Source: Annona cherimola (Eukaryota; Streptophyta; Magnoliopsida; Magnoliales; Annonaceae). From it: a stretch of DNA of 64,000 bases. The stretch spans positions 42,449,452-42,513,451 of the forward strand of contig CM059972.1 in the NCBI GenBank assembly GCA_030490835.1. Direction: 5' to 3'. Positions 29,615 through 42,000 of the stretch are shown here, in pieces; position 1 is the stretch's first letter, and every line of letters starts with the position of its first letter. Both the position numbers and the translations under genes were made by a program. Below the pieces are notes generated by a model. That model was not told where the DNA came from. It made no database searches and saw only the letters and a list, made by a program, of their open reading frames with translations.

Positions 29615-32600
29615 TTTAATGACCTAAGTTTAGCTCAAATGGAGCATAGGTGTGGTGTCACACCAAGGGACATCCAAGGGATGGATAAGGTTGGTTTTTG
29701 ATTTTTTAAAAAATGCTAAAATGCATATCTAACTAGCTAAGACCCTAGGGGATGTAAATGAACACTTAAATAAGTGGAAATTGAGGGTTGAAAATGTCAA
29801 AAGCTAGCTAAATAGGGGACGTCCACTAATGAACAACAAAATGATGATTAAATGCATTGATTTTGTGGATTTTTATAAATTAGTAAATGCAAATTTTACT
29901 TGTTTATAAAAATTCCTTGTCATCAAGGGATAAGGTAGAAATTAATTACCCTCATGACATGTGGCAAATGGCTCCCACTAGCTGGTTAAAAAATCATAAA
30001 ATGGATGCATATCTTGGTAACATGCATATCAAGAAGGGGGGAGGAAATTTCCCAAAAGTTACTAAGTCTTGAGCAGTTCCTTTGCACATCCAAACCAGAA
30101 AGGGGAAAGGAGAAAAATTAGATGAAAATAGGAAGACAAAGAAGGAGAAAAAGAAGAGGAACCAAGCAACTCAAGTTGGATTCAAGTTATGGTTGATTCA
30201 AGTAAGTGAAATCTAAGTTTTGAATGACCTAAATCAAGTTTTTCTCTCTCAATTCATGAGCCATGAATATGGTTCATAAATAAATCTTAAAGGCTGATTT
30301 ATGATGCCTTAATATTGGTATTGAATGCTTTTTAAAAGATTTAAATGAGATCAAGAGTTCAAGAGAGTGAAAATGGAAGTTTAAGTTGGATTTAGAGATG
30401 AAAGCTAACTTGAAAAATCTCAAAACCCTAAACCAAGTTTCTGTATGATTTAAGAATGTTTATTTGGATGTAATTCATGTTCTTTTGAATTACATATGAT
30501 GATTTAAGCATTTGTTAATGATTTTAGCAAATATGAAACCCTAAGTTTCAAGAAAGGCCCGATTTTTTCATTTTTGGGCTAAAAATGATACAATGAAGCA
30601 CTTAAATTGTTTATGGGTGAATTTTAGGGTAAATTACCCTAAATTAAGGACCCTTTGTATGGCCTAAGTGAGCTCCATGAGTTTTCCCTAAATCTGATTT
30701 TTTAGTGTATGCATGTGGGACGTCCAAATGGGGGCCAAAACGGGTGCTTTCCATATGATTTTTGTTGCTGTTTGTAATGAAATGATTTATGAATGACGTG
30801 GAGGGTAAAATACCCTAGGATTAAGGTACTTTGAGTTTCCAAAAGGATTTGGAAAGATTTGTCCTAAATCTGATTTTTAGGGATATATGTATGGATACGT
30901 CAAAACGGGTCAAATGGATACCCTATATGCATGAATATGTTGCTGTTATGGAAGCCAACGAATTATGGATTTTAAATATGTGATAATACCTTAAATTTGA
31001 GTTAAGAAAAGCATGTTTAGTTGCTAAAAATTATGACTTAAAAATCTGTTATGATTTAAGTCATGAAAGAGGCGTTGAAATGATGAAAAATGAGTCTTAA
31101 CATGGCTGTTTTGGAAATCAGTGATAAATGGATTAAAAATCCAAAATTAAAACCTAAAGTATATGTTATTAAGGGGTTTAATGATGATGAAAATGGGTGA
31201 AAATTTCTTTCTTAATAAAATTTAAGAAACACATAATATATGTGTTGTATATTGAACGTATGTGGAGCATATGTGTGAATGGATGATATGTGACTTATGT
31301 GAATTTTCTAAAATGAAAAATATGCATGAATATGTGATAAAATGCATGAGGATGTTGTTGTATGAATGAGGATTAATTATCTCAATATTTTAGATTTATT
31401 TATGAAGCTTGAAACGTCACTTATATGCTTACAATAAGCATTGACGTAGGAAAAATGGAAAATGCATGAAAATGGTTAATGGGAGATATAAATTCCCATA
31501 TGTTGAGATATGAATGTATGCTATGTGTTTACCCTAAATATGGGATTAAAACACAATATGGAATGATTGATATGATGCACAAGTGCCTGTCATGTATGTA
31601 TGATTGACTTGAAAATCCAAGTTGATTATGTATGATACGGATTATGGGATTGGAAAACTAAGTGAATGCAAGCAAATGACTTTTTATGAATGGAATGTTA
31701 TGTGTATGTATAGGCAAAGGCAAAGAGGTTAACGAGGTGGAAAGATAAGCAAGAAAGGTATGCAACAAGTTTTCTAAAATACTTTGTTTTATCAAATGTG
31801 ATAAAATGCTTATCAATTACATTCTAACTATTTAAATGAGTTAGCAAATGAATAATTTTGATTTTTTCTAAGTTGTTTAAGGATGGTCATTCCTTATTAA
31901 ATATGTATTGAAATGTTATTTTCAATGAAGTAAATGAATTGCTTACTGCTTTTCTAGTACTTATGATAAACGATGAATTCATGGTTTATGAATGAAAAGT
32001 CATATTAGCATGTCAAAGTTCATATTTATGAAAGAAAGCATGTGCACACAATCATGAGGTCCACCTCAAAGGAGTAAGCAAACCGAATGTCCCCCTTTGG
32101 TGCGGCCAAGTCTCTAAGAGAGGCCGAGGCCCGGCGGCGCCTCCCTAGAATAGGAGAGAGGATGAAAGTGGATGGTTGTCTAGCTAGCTTCTATCCAAAG
32201 GAATGTCATGATTTTAAATGATGCATCGCATTGTTTATGATATACCCTGGATGGGTATGAGAAGCATGTTTTAAGATATACCCTCGAGCGGGTATAAAGT
32301 GGCCTTCCATGAATTGTTTATAAAAAGATTTTTACTCCATTGGTAGTTGATCACTTGCTAAGTGTCTTCAATCGAATGGAGAGAAAGCATTTATATAATT
32401 TTCCTTGAAAATGAATTTCCTGAAAACCTTATAGCTTGCTCATTGAGTTTCGACTCACAGTTTTATTTTCCAAATCCTAAAGATAGGTGAAGCGGAGAAA
32501 CATGCAAGGAGCACAGGTAGAAATTCAAGGAAAAAATGAATTTCTACAAGTTCTTGTGATAGAACTTGATATGTATGGTTGTATGTTAATGACATTATTG

Positions 32601-32910
32601 ATGTCTGAATGTTGTATAAGGATTTTGTTGTGCTTATGACTATGTGATGATTATGACTATAAATATTGACAAAAATTTATGGTCAATTGTTAAGAATGAT
32701 TTATCATGAAATAGTTAAGTATGGAAAATTATGAGATCATATGTGTATATTTCAAATGGAATATATAAAATGATATAAACCCCTAAGGAGTTAAGATAAA
32801 ATGGATAAATATCCAAATAGCTTACCAAGTAACAGTGTAATAATCCTGACCACGCTTACCAATTGATAGATCTTAGAGTAAGGTTGTGACGCTCGGGCTA
32901 GGGCACCATA
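29615..32910 (+). repeat. 5' LTR of gypsy element G1 (type B, 5' end missing)
   Basis: It aligns from its first base with 45057 in the 3' LTR of G1, so roughly the first 790 bp are missing. It ends GGGCACCATA at 32910 just before the PBS. It includes GGGACGTCCA landmarks, a purine-rich segment at 30095-30160 and a hairpin at 32444-32457. By eye the first 300 bp shared with the 3' LTR differ by several percent, so the insertion is old. Confidence 0.82.
32444..32457 (+). other. Conserved LTR hairpin TGAGT-TTCG-ACTCA
   Basis: A perfect 5-bp stem with a TTCG loop, about 453 bp before the LTR end. The same stem occurs at 42507-42520 (+), 54703-54716 (-) and 62331-62344 (-) with different loops. 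Confidence 0.6.
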
Positions 32911-32915
32911 GAGGT

Positions 32916-32927
32916 TGGTATCAGAGC
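32916..32927 (+). promoter_or_regulatory. Primer-binding site of gypsy G1
   Basis: TGGTATCAGAGC, complementary to initiator tRNA-Met, lies five bases after the LTR end. Confidence 0.93.
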
Positions 32928-33169
32928 ATGGATTGGTAAACGGTGAGGAAAATTTTCTAAGTATGAAAATTTATAGCTTATGATGAAATCTATGTGATAT
33001 GATGATAAGCTATATTTATGTGATATGATAGTTATGTTTATGAGATTAGATCATAAGCTTTGTGATTGAATGATAAGTATGTCATTAAATAATTTATTCT
33101 ATGATGATTTGTCTATAATGATTTGATTATGATGTTAAATATAACTGACTTGCTATGTTTGAATTGTAG

Positions 33170-33979
33170 ATGGCTGACCAAGAAAAAAGGGCAATGAGTG
33201 AGGATGAAATTAGAAAAGAGGAGGAAGAACGGAAAAGAATGATAGCTGAGAATGTTAATGATGGTGGAATTCCATGTATTTTTCATCAGTACCTCCTGAT
33301 TTTCCTCCTAGGCAACCTTAGACTCAGAGTCAAGGAGATTACGTTGTTAACCCTTATCCGCAGAGGCCTAATGCAAAAGGGTCTACAGGCCATGCTCCAA
33401 AGATAGAGAATACCGCAGCTTCTCACAAAATAGATCTACATGTTCCATCTTATTTAATGTACCCTCAAGATCTTCAGAAATTTTGGGATCAGATTCCAGC
33501 ACCCATACCCCCTGATGATGGTCCGTGGTATAGGTTTGGGTGCGGACTAGTGCAGTTCAGGCACGGGGTGAGTTGGGAAAGGATCAACCAGAGGAAAAAA
33601 GAGGTAGTTATTATGATAGAGGAATGCCGAGCCCAGGGAATTTTAGAAATACCCGCCGCTCCAGGTCTTAATGAAGTTGTTGTCCATATAGCAAGGCAGG
33701 ATGGGGAATCTATCCGCCTTAATGCAGGAAATGAAAACAATAATGATAGTGATAATGACAATGAGGACCCAATGGAGTACCTTGCTCCTGAGATACAGGA
33801 GGAGGAGGGTGGAAATAATGTTGAGGAAGTTGATGAAGAAAAATGATGATAGTGATAGTTCTAACGGTGGGGAGGAAGATGTCCCCGCATGGTCAGACAC
33901 GAGTATGATTACCGATGAGCCCACTCAGGTTCCGCCTAGTCATAGGCGTTACATAAGGAGGGGTCCCAGTAGAAGATAG
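33170..33979 (+). pseudogene. Extra ORF ahead of gag in gypsy G1 (ORF-X), frameshifted
   Basis: It starts MADQEKRAMSEDEIRKEEEE at 33170, shifts frame near 33275, runs in frame 33457-33846 with YPQDLQKFWDQIPAPIPPDD, an acidic EEEGGNNVEEVDEEK stretch, shifts again, and ends with RRYIRRGPSRR at 33979. A second copy in G2 (about 61599-60795, minus) shares this order, so it is a real element gene of about 265 residues. The N-terminus is charged and helical, the middle Pro-rich, the C-terminal third acidic. I recognise no domain. Chromodomain-type gypsy elements usually go straight from LTR to gag, so the position is unusual. Confidence 0.7.
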
Positions 33980-34371
33980 TTTGATTTTTATGAACTTTTG
34001 TGAAAAGTCTGTATAATTATGGCTTGATGACACTTTGATGATGGTTTTATGGGTGGCACACATGATTGAATACTTTTGATGTGGTTTATGATATGTACAT
34101 ATATGTGTGATATGACATGTATGTATCTATGTTGTGGCATGTTAAGATACTAAGACTATGATTATGAATGGGATGCTTTGATAATAAGCTTGATATGATT
34201 AGTTATGATGATATAACTATATCTAAGAATTTTGAATGCATGAAATGACTGCATGTGAATATGAATGTGTATGATTGATGAATGATGGAATATGACATGA
34301 TTATGATTGAATGATTTGGTTAATTAACCACACATATGATGATGAAATGTGTTTATGATGACCTAACCCTA
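33980..34371 (+). other. Spacer between ORF-X and gag in G1
   Basis: AT-rich, no ORF, full of ATGAT and GATATG repeats. The G2 equivalent at about 60400-60790 is alike in composition and order. Confidence 0.6.
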
Positions 34372-34376
34372 ACCAT

Positions 34377-35965
34377 TGTTGGAATCAATGGCAAAATAGC
34401 AAACTCTAAGTTTTGATGATTAACGATTCAATTTGAGTAAGTTTTGGCTACTAATATATTTTGTGAAATGATTAAAGGATATCAAAATGAAAAATATGAA
34501 GACTGACAGGTCAAGTCGATTTCCAAGTCGACTCAGGCATCGACTTAGGTCAAGTCGATCCCTAAGTCAACTCCAGCATCGACTTCAAATGCGATTTTAT
34601 GGCCAACGCTGTAAATGAGGAGCAAGAGCTGCCGAAGTCGCACTCGAAGTCGACTTCACATGCGACTTGGGTAAGTCGCAGACCCAAGTCGACTCCAGTA
34701 TCGACTTCAAGAACTCAGACTTGCCAGCGCTGAATTTGGGAATTTAGAAAGTGAAGTCGCATACCCAAGTCGACTTCGCATATGACTTGAGTGAAGTTGG
34801 AACCCAAGTCAACCCGAACATATGACTTGGACAGAAATGAAGATAAATTAAGTCCAAGACAAACAGAATTACATGAACAAATCAAGGGATACTCATTTGG
34901 ACAACTCTATGAGATCCAAGAATCAAGTATTCAATACTTCAAGACACTGAGCTAAAAGATTTCAAGATAAGATGATCATACTGAGTTCCAAGTGAAACAA
35001 ATCAATGGAAGAACAATTAATGTGAAGAAAATCAAGCAACCAAAGTCATCTCCAAGGATTTCAAGTTCATCAAGCAAGTACAGAAAGTGAAGTCGCACCC
35101 GAAGTCGACTTCATCTGCGACTTGGGTCAAGTTCAAGACCAAGTCGACCTGAGGAGGAGCTTGAGGAGCTTGCTAAAAACCGAAGTCGCACCCGAAGTCG
35201 ATTCCAGTCTGTGACTTGGGTGAAGTCGCACCCGAAGCCGACTCCACCTACGACTTGGGTCGCAACGGTCGGAAAATTTTTTAACGTTGGCGCATTAAAT
35301 GCGCACCACCTACTTCCAAATGTTCGAATACCCTTGTCATTTATATAAGGCATTCAAGACAGACGTGGAGGGTAGCTGAAACTTCATTGATTGAGCACAA
35401 CTTCAATTTCTAAGAGCATTAAGTGATCAAGACAACATCCAGAAGAAGAATTTTGCATTCAACCTGATAAGAGCTACTTGCTGAACCATTCGGTCTTCTT
35501 CACAGGTTCTTCTCACAGCTAAATCTACCTCTACACATTAGTAATGTGTAGAAACTTTCTTTATTCCTTTTCTTATTATATTGAACTTGATTTAGTTTCA
35601 GTAACTAAGATCAAGTGTAAGCAAAGTAGTGTGTGACTGGAGTGTTACTCATCACCTACTTGTGCTACGTCTGTTTGAAGCCTTCTAGAGCTGTGAATCT
35701 AGAAGAGAGCAGAGGCTCTATTGTATTTAGTGAAATACTTAGCGGAACCCAATTCACAATAGTGTGACCTTGGAGGAGTGGAGTAGGGAAGGTTGTCCCG
35801 AACCACTATAATCTGTGTGTTTTATTTGCTGCTCTTAAATCTCTATTTTATTTGCTTCAAGGGGCTAGATCGTAACAGGGATTGTATTCAAGATTATTTA
35901 AAAGAATTTTAAAAACTCAATTCACCCCTCCTCTTTTGGGTTAAGCCATTAACTCGGGACCAACA
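34377..35965 (+). mobile_element. Solo copia LTR inserted in G1
   Basis: 1589 bp from TGTTGGAATC to GGGACCAACA, plus orientation, TATA box near 35341. It carries GTCGAC/CGACTT clusters (34510-34810 and 35090-35260). Left flank ACCAT (34372-34376) and right flank ACTAT (35966-35970) are a 5-bp duplication with one later change. G2 at about 60395-60405 shows the unfilled site. It is diverged from the LTRs of elements 1 and 2, so it is an older relative. Confidence 0.92.
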
Positions 35966-36011
35966 ACTATGAATAAAAGTTATGTTTTTTTGAATATTCA
36001 GAAAGAACACC

Positions 36012-37474
36012 ATGGTTGATACAATGTTAAGCGTTAGAAAGAATAAAGGAAAAGAAGTGGCTACCGAAGTTCCTAGCCAACATGAAGTTGGTGAATCCAA
36101 TAGGCCAAAAAGAGGTAGGCCTGGATTACAAGGGCAAACCCCGAGAAATCAACAAAGAAGGGTAGATGAAAGCCCAAACCCAATTAGAGAACAAGAGCAA
36201 AGCCAAGCTCAAATGATTGAGGAAAGAGTAGCTTCAGCAGTGAAAGAAGCTATGCAACAAGCTACGCGTGATTGGGCAACCTAAGCCGCAAACATAATAC
36301 AAGGCTTGTGGGAGAGGACCCAACAGGCTCAGTTAGGAAGTGTGGAAAAAGACCCATTCCTATGGCTAACTCAGTTCCACCTACAGTGTCCATAATGGAT
36401 GATAACCAGTTAATGGAAGCAGATAAGAGGGCAATAAATGCATTCCTTTCGCAACGGCCTCCTAAATTTTCAAGTGAACCCGACCCCATCTAAGCTGAAC
36501 AGTGGATGACAGAGATTAAAAAATTATTCAGGATATCTCCGTGCAATGACAGATAAAAACTGTTATGTGCTACTCATCTGTTGGTAAAAGATGCACATGA
36601 GTGGTGGGAAACGATGCTGATTACTATGCCACACTCGGAGGAGGTGACATGGCAGATATTTGTGGAGGAATTCAACAAAGAATATCTTATGGTAGGTTTG
36701 CAGAGCCAGAAAGTGATTGAGTTTGAGAGGCTCTACCAAGGGAGGATGACTGTGATGAAGTATGCCACCAAGTTTAATGCCTTGGTGAGGTATATACCAT
36801 GGATTGCCAATGTGCCAGAGAACAAGGCACAGAGATTTCAGCAGGGATTAATACCCTGTCTCAAAGAGAGTTTAGCCCCTCTACTAATTAAAGATTATGC
36901 TTCAAGTGTAGAAAGGGCTAGAGCTTTGGAGATTGAGTCAATGAGAACTTAAGAATTAAGGTTAGGGTCCAAGATGTTCAGCTCGGGAACGAAAGATGTT
37001 GAAACAGGAAAGGAAAAGGCTAGGAAAGGAGTTGCAAGAAAAGGTAAAGGAGCCCCAAGGGAAAGAATGCCACCTGTTTGCAAGGTATGTCGAAGGCGCC
37101 AAGTAGGCGAGTATTTGAAAGGTTCAAACAAGTGTTTTAAATGTGGACAAATGGGCCATATAGCCAAGAAATGTGGAAAGGGAGAGATAAAGGTTGTGGC
37201 ATGCTATGTTTGTGACCAGGTTGGATACATAGCTCCAAATTGTTCAAACAAAGCACAAACATTGCAAGGACGCAGAAAGGCCGCACAGCCAAGGCTAATG
37301 GGAGCAGCTAACAGACAGGGAACCTCTACGAATCCTGTGCAAGTGCATGCTCTGACCCGGACTAAGTTGCAAGAGCAGGAGGAGAAAGTGGTTACGGGCA
37401 TGATTTATATTTTAGGAAATTCGGCTATAGCATTGTTTGATTTAGTTGCTAGTAATTCATTCATTACTTGTTAA
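36012..37474 (+). pseudogene. Gypsy G1 gag
   Basis: It starts MVDTMLSVRKNKGKEVATEV at 36012. The capsid-type domain has PPKFSSEPDP, DAHEWWETMLITMPHSEEVTW, FNKEYLMVGLQSQKVIEFE and AQRFQQGL. Two CCHC knuckles follow, CFKCGQMGHIAKKC and CYVCDQVGYIAPNC; in the second the His is replaced by Tyr. Stops at about 36282, 36491, 36554 and 36950 plus frameshifts break it. Several stops sit where G2 has Gln (CAA to TAA). Gag would form the particle and package RNA. It runs without a break into protease. Confidence 0.9.
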
Positions 37475-38662
37475 TATGTAACCACACATGCACTACCAGT
37501 AGAGGAAACTAATAAGGTAATTCATGTAGAATCCCCTGCCTATAGGTTTGCCAGCTCTAGCCAAGTATGCAAGGCATGTCCAATCAGGATAGGATCAATG
37601 ATTTTAGAAGTCGACCTGATCCTATTACCCATGACCGAATTTGATGTGATACTAGGCATGGATTGGTTAAGCTAAGGGGGAGCAACGAGTGACTGTAAAA
37701 ATAAGAAAGTGCAGTTTGAAGTAACCCCAGAAAAAGATGTAGCTATTGGAAGGCTAAGGCAGCCTGAAGATTCAACAATACTGATATCTTCAATGAAAGC
37801 GGTTAAAATGATCTACAAAAATTGTCAAGCATATTTGGTATCAGTACATGTGAAGAAACAAAAGAGGTGGAAATAAATCAAATTCTAGTGGTTAAGGAAT
37901 TTTCGAATGTTTTTCCAAAAGAATTGACTACATTACCTCCAGAAAGGGAAATGGATATGGCAATTGACACCATATCAGGCACAACTCCAATTTCTAAGGC
38001 CCCATATCGAATGACATCAGCAGAAATGAATGAGTTGAGAACTCAAATACAGGAGCTATTGGATAAAGGTTTTATCAGACCCAGTGTATCACCCTGGGGA
38101 GCTCCTGTGCTATTTGTGAGGAAAAAGGATGGGAGTCTTAGATTGTGTATTGATTACAGAGAGTTGAACAGGGTAACAGTGAAGAACAAGTATCCATTGC
38201 CAAGAATTGATGATCTATTTGATCAATTTAAAGGAGCAATGACATTTTCTAAAATAGATTTGCAGTTGGGGTACCATCAACTAAGGATAAGTCCTGCCGA
38301 TATTCACAAGATAGCTTTTCGAACAAGCTATGGACACTATGAATTTTTAGTGATGCCTTTTGGACTCACTAATGCCCCTACCGTATTTATGGATATGATG
38401 AACAAGGTATTTCGGAATTATTTGGACGAATTTGTGGTCGTTTTTATTAATGATATCTTGATATATTCTAAGTCGAAAGAAGAGCATGAGATTCACTTGA
38501 GAAAAGTACTGGAAAGGTTAAGAAAGGAGAAACTATATGCCAAGCTAAAGAAATGTGAGTTCTGGTTAAAGCAAGTAGCATTTCTTGGGCATATAATCTC
38601 AGAAAAGGGTGTGCAAGTTGACTCATAGAAGATTGAGGCAGTTTTAAAGTGGCCGAGACCAA
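37384..38662 (+). pseudogene. Gypsy G1 protease and reverse transcriptase
   Basis: The protease region begins VVTGMIYILGNSAIALFDL. The active-site triad reads D-L-V where G2 has D-S-G. A TAA follows at 37472, and EFDVILGMDWLS closes the domain. Reverse transcriptase is open at 37822-38625: [80 protein letters not shown] and then FINDILIYS. The last is the xxDD catalytic box with the first Asp changed to Asn (AAT at 38449-38451). TAG at 38626 and loss of the thumb and RNase H junction end it. Both enzymes would be dead even without the stops. Confidence 0.92.
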
Positions 38663-39054
38663 CCATTACAGGTATGGATTAAATTTTAGAAAGTTTGGCA
38701 ATGACTTTGTTTGATTTTGATGATAATCATTTAGTCATAAATTGCCAATAGGTAACCACGCATGCACTACCTGTAAAGGAAATCAACAAGATAATACAGG
38801 TGGAATTCCCTGTATGTAGGTTAGCTAAGGTTAACTAAGTATGGAGGATGTGATTGATTAGGATAAGGATCCTAAATCACAAAGTACAAAAGCTTCGGAA
38901 TAGAAAAAAATTAAATATTTTGATGTTCAAAGGAATCGGTATTCCGAAAGCAAAGCTACATGGGAGCTAAAAGAAGAGTTGGAACGAAAATATCCCCAGT
39001 TATTTAAAGAATAGACCGTTTCGGGACGAAACCTGTTATAAGGGAGGGGAGGAT
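38659..39054 (+). mobile_element. Internal remnant of a non-autonomous gypsy element joined to G1 RT
   Basis: At about 38659-38672 (TTACAGGTATGGATT) reverse transcriptase jumps to a protease-start segment (TTGGCAATGAC...) that is fused after about 180 bp to the pol C-terminus (KVQKLRNR, then PSYLKN). It ends in a polypurine tract (AAGGGAGGGGAGGAT, 39040-39054). The same protease-to-C-terminus fusion occurs in G3 (53300-53830, minus). This is the 3' end of a short-bodied element whose 5' LTR and leader are gone. Confidence 0.72.
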
Positions 39055-42000
39055 TGTGAAACCCCAACCTATGTAGGACTCAATTGTATGCATTGGACAT
39101 ATAAATGCGATTTATATGTGATTTAATTGAATTTTGGATGATTTTGTGATTTTGGTAAATTATTGCAATTAGGGCCAAGGATTAGAAATAGTGATTCAAG
39201 TTTGATGGTAATTGAAACTTATCAATATATCATGAATAATTATCTTAAATTATATGGTTTGATTTATGAGAATTTAAATGGTAATTATCAAGTTAAGTAT
39301 AAAAATACTAAAAAATTCATAACTTAACGCCTGTAAGGCGGATTGAAGTGAAATTTGAAAGGCAAGTAGGTAATGATGGGCTTAACCTTATGGGATCATT
39401 GGATTACGAAAAATTCTGATGAAATTAGTGTGATAATTAATTGTTTATATTCAAAATTCAACCGTTAACTTCAAGTGGCTATAACTTGAGTTAGAAAAGT
39501 CGGATTGAGATGAAATTTGAAACGGTTAAATAAAATCATGAGATTCACATTTTAGAATGTTTAGAATAAGAAAATTATGATGAAAAAATTCCTGAATAAA
39601 AAAAAGTACACACAATTGACTTTTACACCACAAAGTACCATGCATTTAAGGCAAATAGTGCATGGATTAAATGCATTTTTAATGGCCCCAACTATGTGTC
39701 AAATGTAGGTAAAATTCAAGGTATTTTGTTCATTAATATGTGTGGAAAATTGTTGAAATAATTGCTGGATTTTAATGAGCTAAGGAGGAGCTCAAAGGAG
39801 CGTAGCATATGTGTCATGCATGGAACGTCCAAACCAGCCTCAACTTGGACTTTTTCCTTTTTTTATATATATGATATATAAACCTAAGTAGCTAGCATGC
39901 AAGGGTACATAAATGGTCATCAAATCATGTGGAAAAATCCAGTAAAAATCGTTATGATCAGCAGCTCATTGATGGAGCAAATAGTGGACAGCAAGGGAGC
40001 ATGCATATGGGACATCCAATTGGCATGTTTGATTTATTTTTCTTGATTTTTTTATGCTAAATGAATATTAAAATAGGATATTAGTTAGGTACCTGAATTA
40101 CTATTAAATTTAAGGCTGCAAATGTGTGAAAAAATGGCAAAGGAAGCAACTGCATGGGACGTGCACAAGGGACAGCTAGAAGATGTGATTTTGAGCAGAT
40201 TTTAACATATAGAAAATCTGGTTAAAAATATAATTACTTGGCCACCATTTGGACAGCACATATGTGGGATAAATGAGCATTAAAATGATCTCAAATCATG
40301 TCCAAAGTGGGGCCCACAAGCTGGAAAATCCAGCCCTTATAAGAAGGGGTGGACGGCCATGAGAGAAGGGAGTTAGAGAATTTTTTTTTCTAAGGAGCAA
40401 ACACCCTAAACTCCAACAGCCTTGCACTCCCAAAAATCCCAGCAAAGAAGGGAAGAAAGAAAAGAAACAAAGCTTGCTTTGATTTGGATCAAGGTTTACA
40501 GTAGGTATACATGATGTGTTAGATCCTTTCATTGTAAGTTTTCTACCCCGAGCTTTTGGATATGAATATAATTCATAAAGGATCCTTGAATGGTGATTTA
40601 TAATGCCATTTATTTGAATATTAAAAGAGTATTAGCTAGTATTGATGAATCTTGATGATTTAAGATGTTGAAATGGATGATAGAAAGGGATATCGATGGA
40701 TAACCTATCTTGAAACATCCCAAATTCATGTATTACGTTGCTGTTTCGAATTGTTCTTATGATTATATGATAATTCATGTTTCTATGTATTATATATGTT
40801 GATTTAAGGCTAAGATATGAATTTTAGAAAGAATGGAATTCAAGGCTACGTATATGACTCGATTTCCATGATTTTGTGATATATATGTTGCATAAGTTGC
40901 CTAAATAAATTATGGATGATTTAGAGGGTAAATTACTGTAAATCTAAGGTATTTTGAATGTCTAAAATGGATTGATTAAGTTTGCCTTAAATCTGGAATT
41001 TTAGGGCATGTGTAGGAACATTCAAAATGGTGTGAAAAGAGTACCCAACATGTACATGAAAGTTGCTGTTTTGAAAGGGATTAAATTATGGATGTTAAAT
41101 ATATGTTAATACCCTGGATTTGGGTTAGGAAAAGTTTGATTAGCTGCTGAAAATTCGGGATTATAAATCTGTTTTGGTTTAAGTACCGAAAGGTACATTA
41201 AAAGTATGAAAAACGGGTTCCAAAGTTGCAGTTTCGGAATTCTATGATTAGTGGATTAAAATTCCATAAAAATACACTAAATAAAGTGTTAATTAAGGGT
41301 GTTAATCATTATGGATTAGGGAATAAGTTTCTGATTTGAAAAAATTTATGAAATGCATCATATATGTGTTGTGAAATGGGTATATGTGAAAGGATGGACA
41401 TGAATAAGTGGTAAATGACTTATGTAAATTGATTTAATACAAAAAATGCATGAAAATATAATAAAATTACATGATTATATTTTTGTTTAGATACATAAGG
41501 ATAATCTCAAATTTTGAGATTAATTTATGAGGCTTAAAAGGCAACAACGAGTGCTTAAAATGAGCATCGATGTATAAATTTTTAGAAAACAAGTGAAATA
41601 TGATGTATGGAAGGTAATGAACTTTTAAATGATGATTATTGAATGATTATTAAGTGATTGAATGATGACCCTACTTATGGCATTGAACATGTTGTGTAAT
41701 GGCCGATGTAATGCACAAGTATATGCTATATGTGCATGTCGACTTGAAAATTCAAATGGATCATATATATTAATGAAAATGGGTTGAAAAACTAAGTTGA
41801 ATGCAAGCGAAAGAAACATATGAATGTTATATCATTCTCATGTAGGCAAGGGCAAAGAAAAGGCATATTCGGAAAGCTAACGTGAGACAGGTAAGCAAGC
41901 AAAATTTCTAAATGATTTTGGTTTTTATTGCAATGTATTTAAGGATGGTCATTCCTTTATCTCAATGTGTTATGAAATTTTATTTCAATTGTGATAGTGA

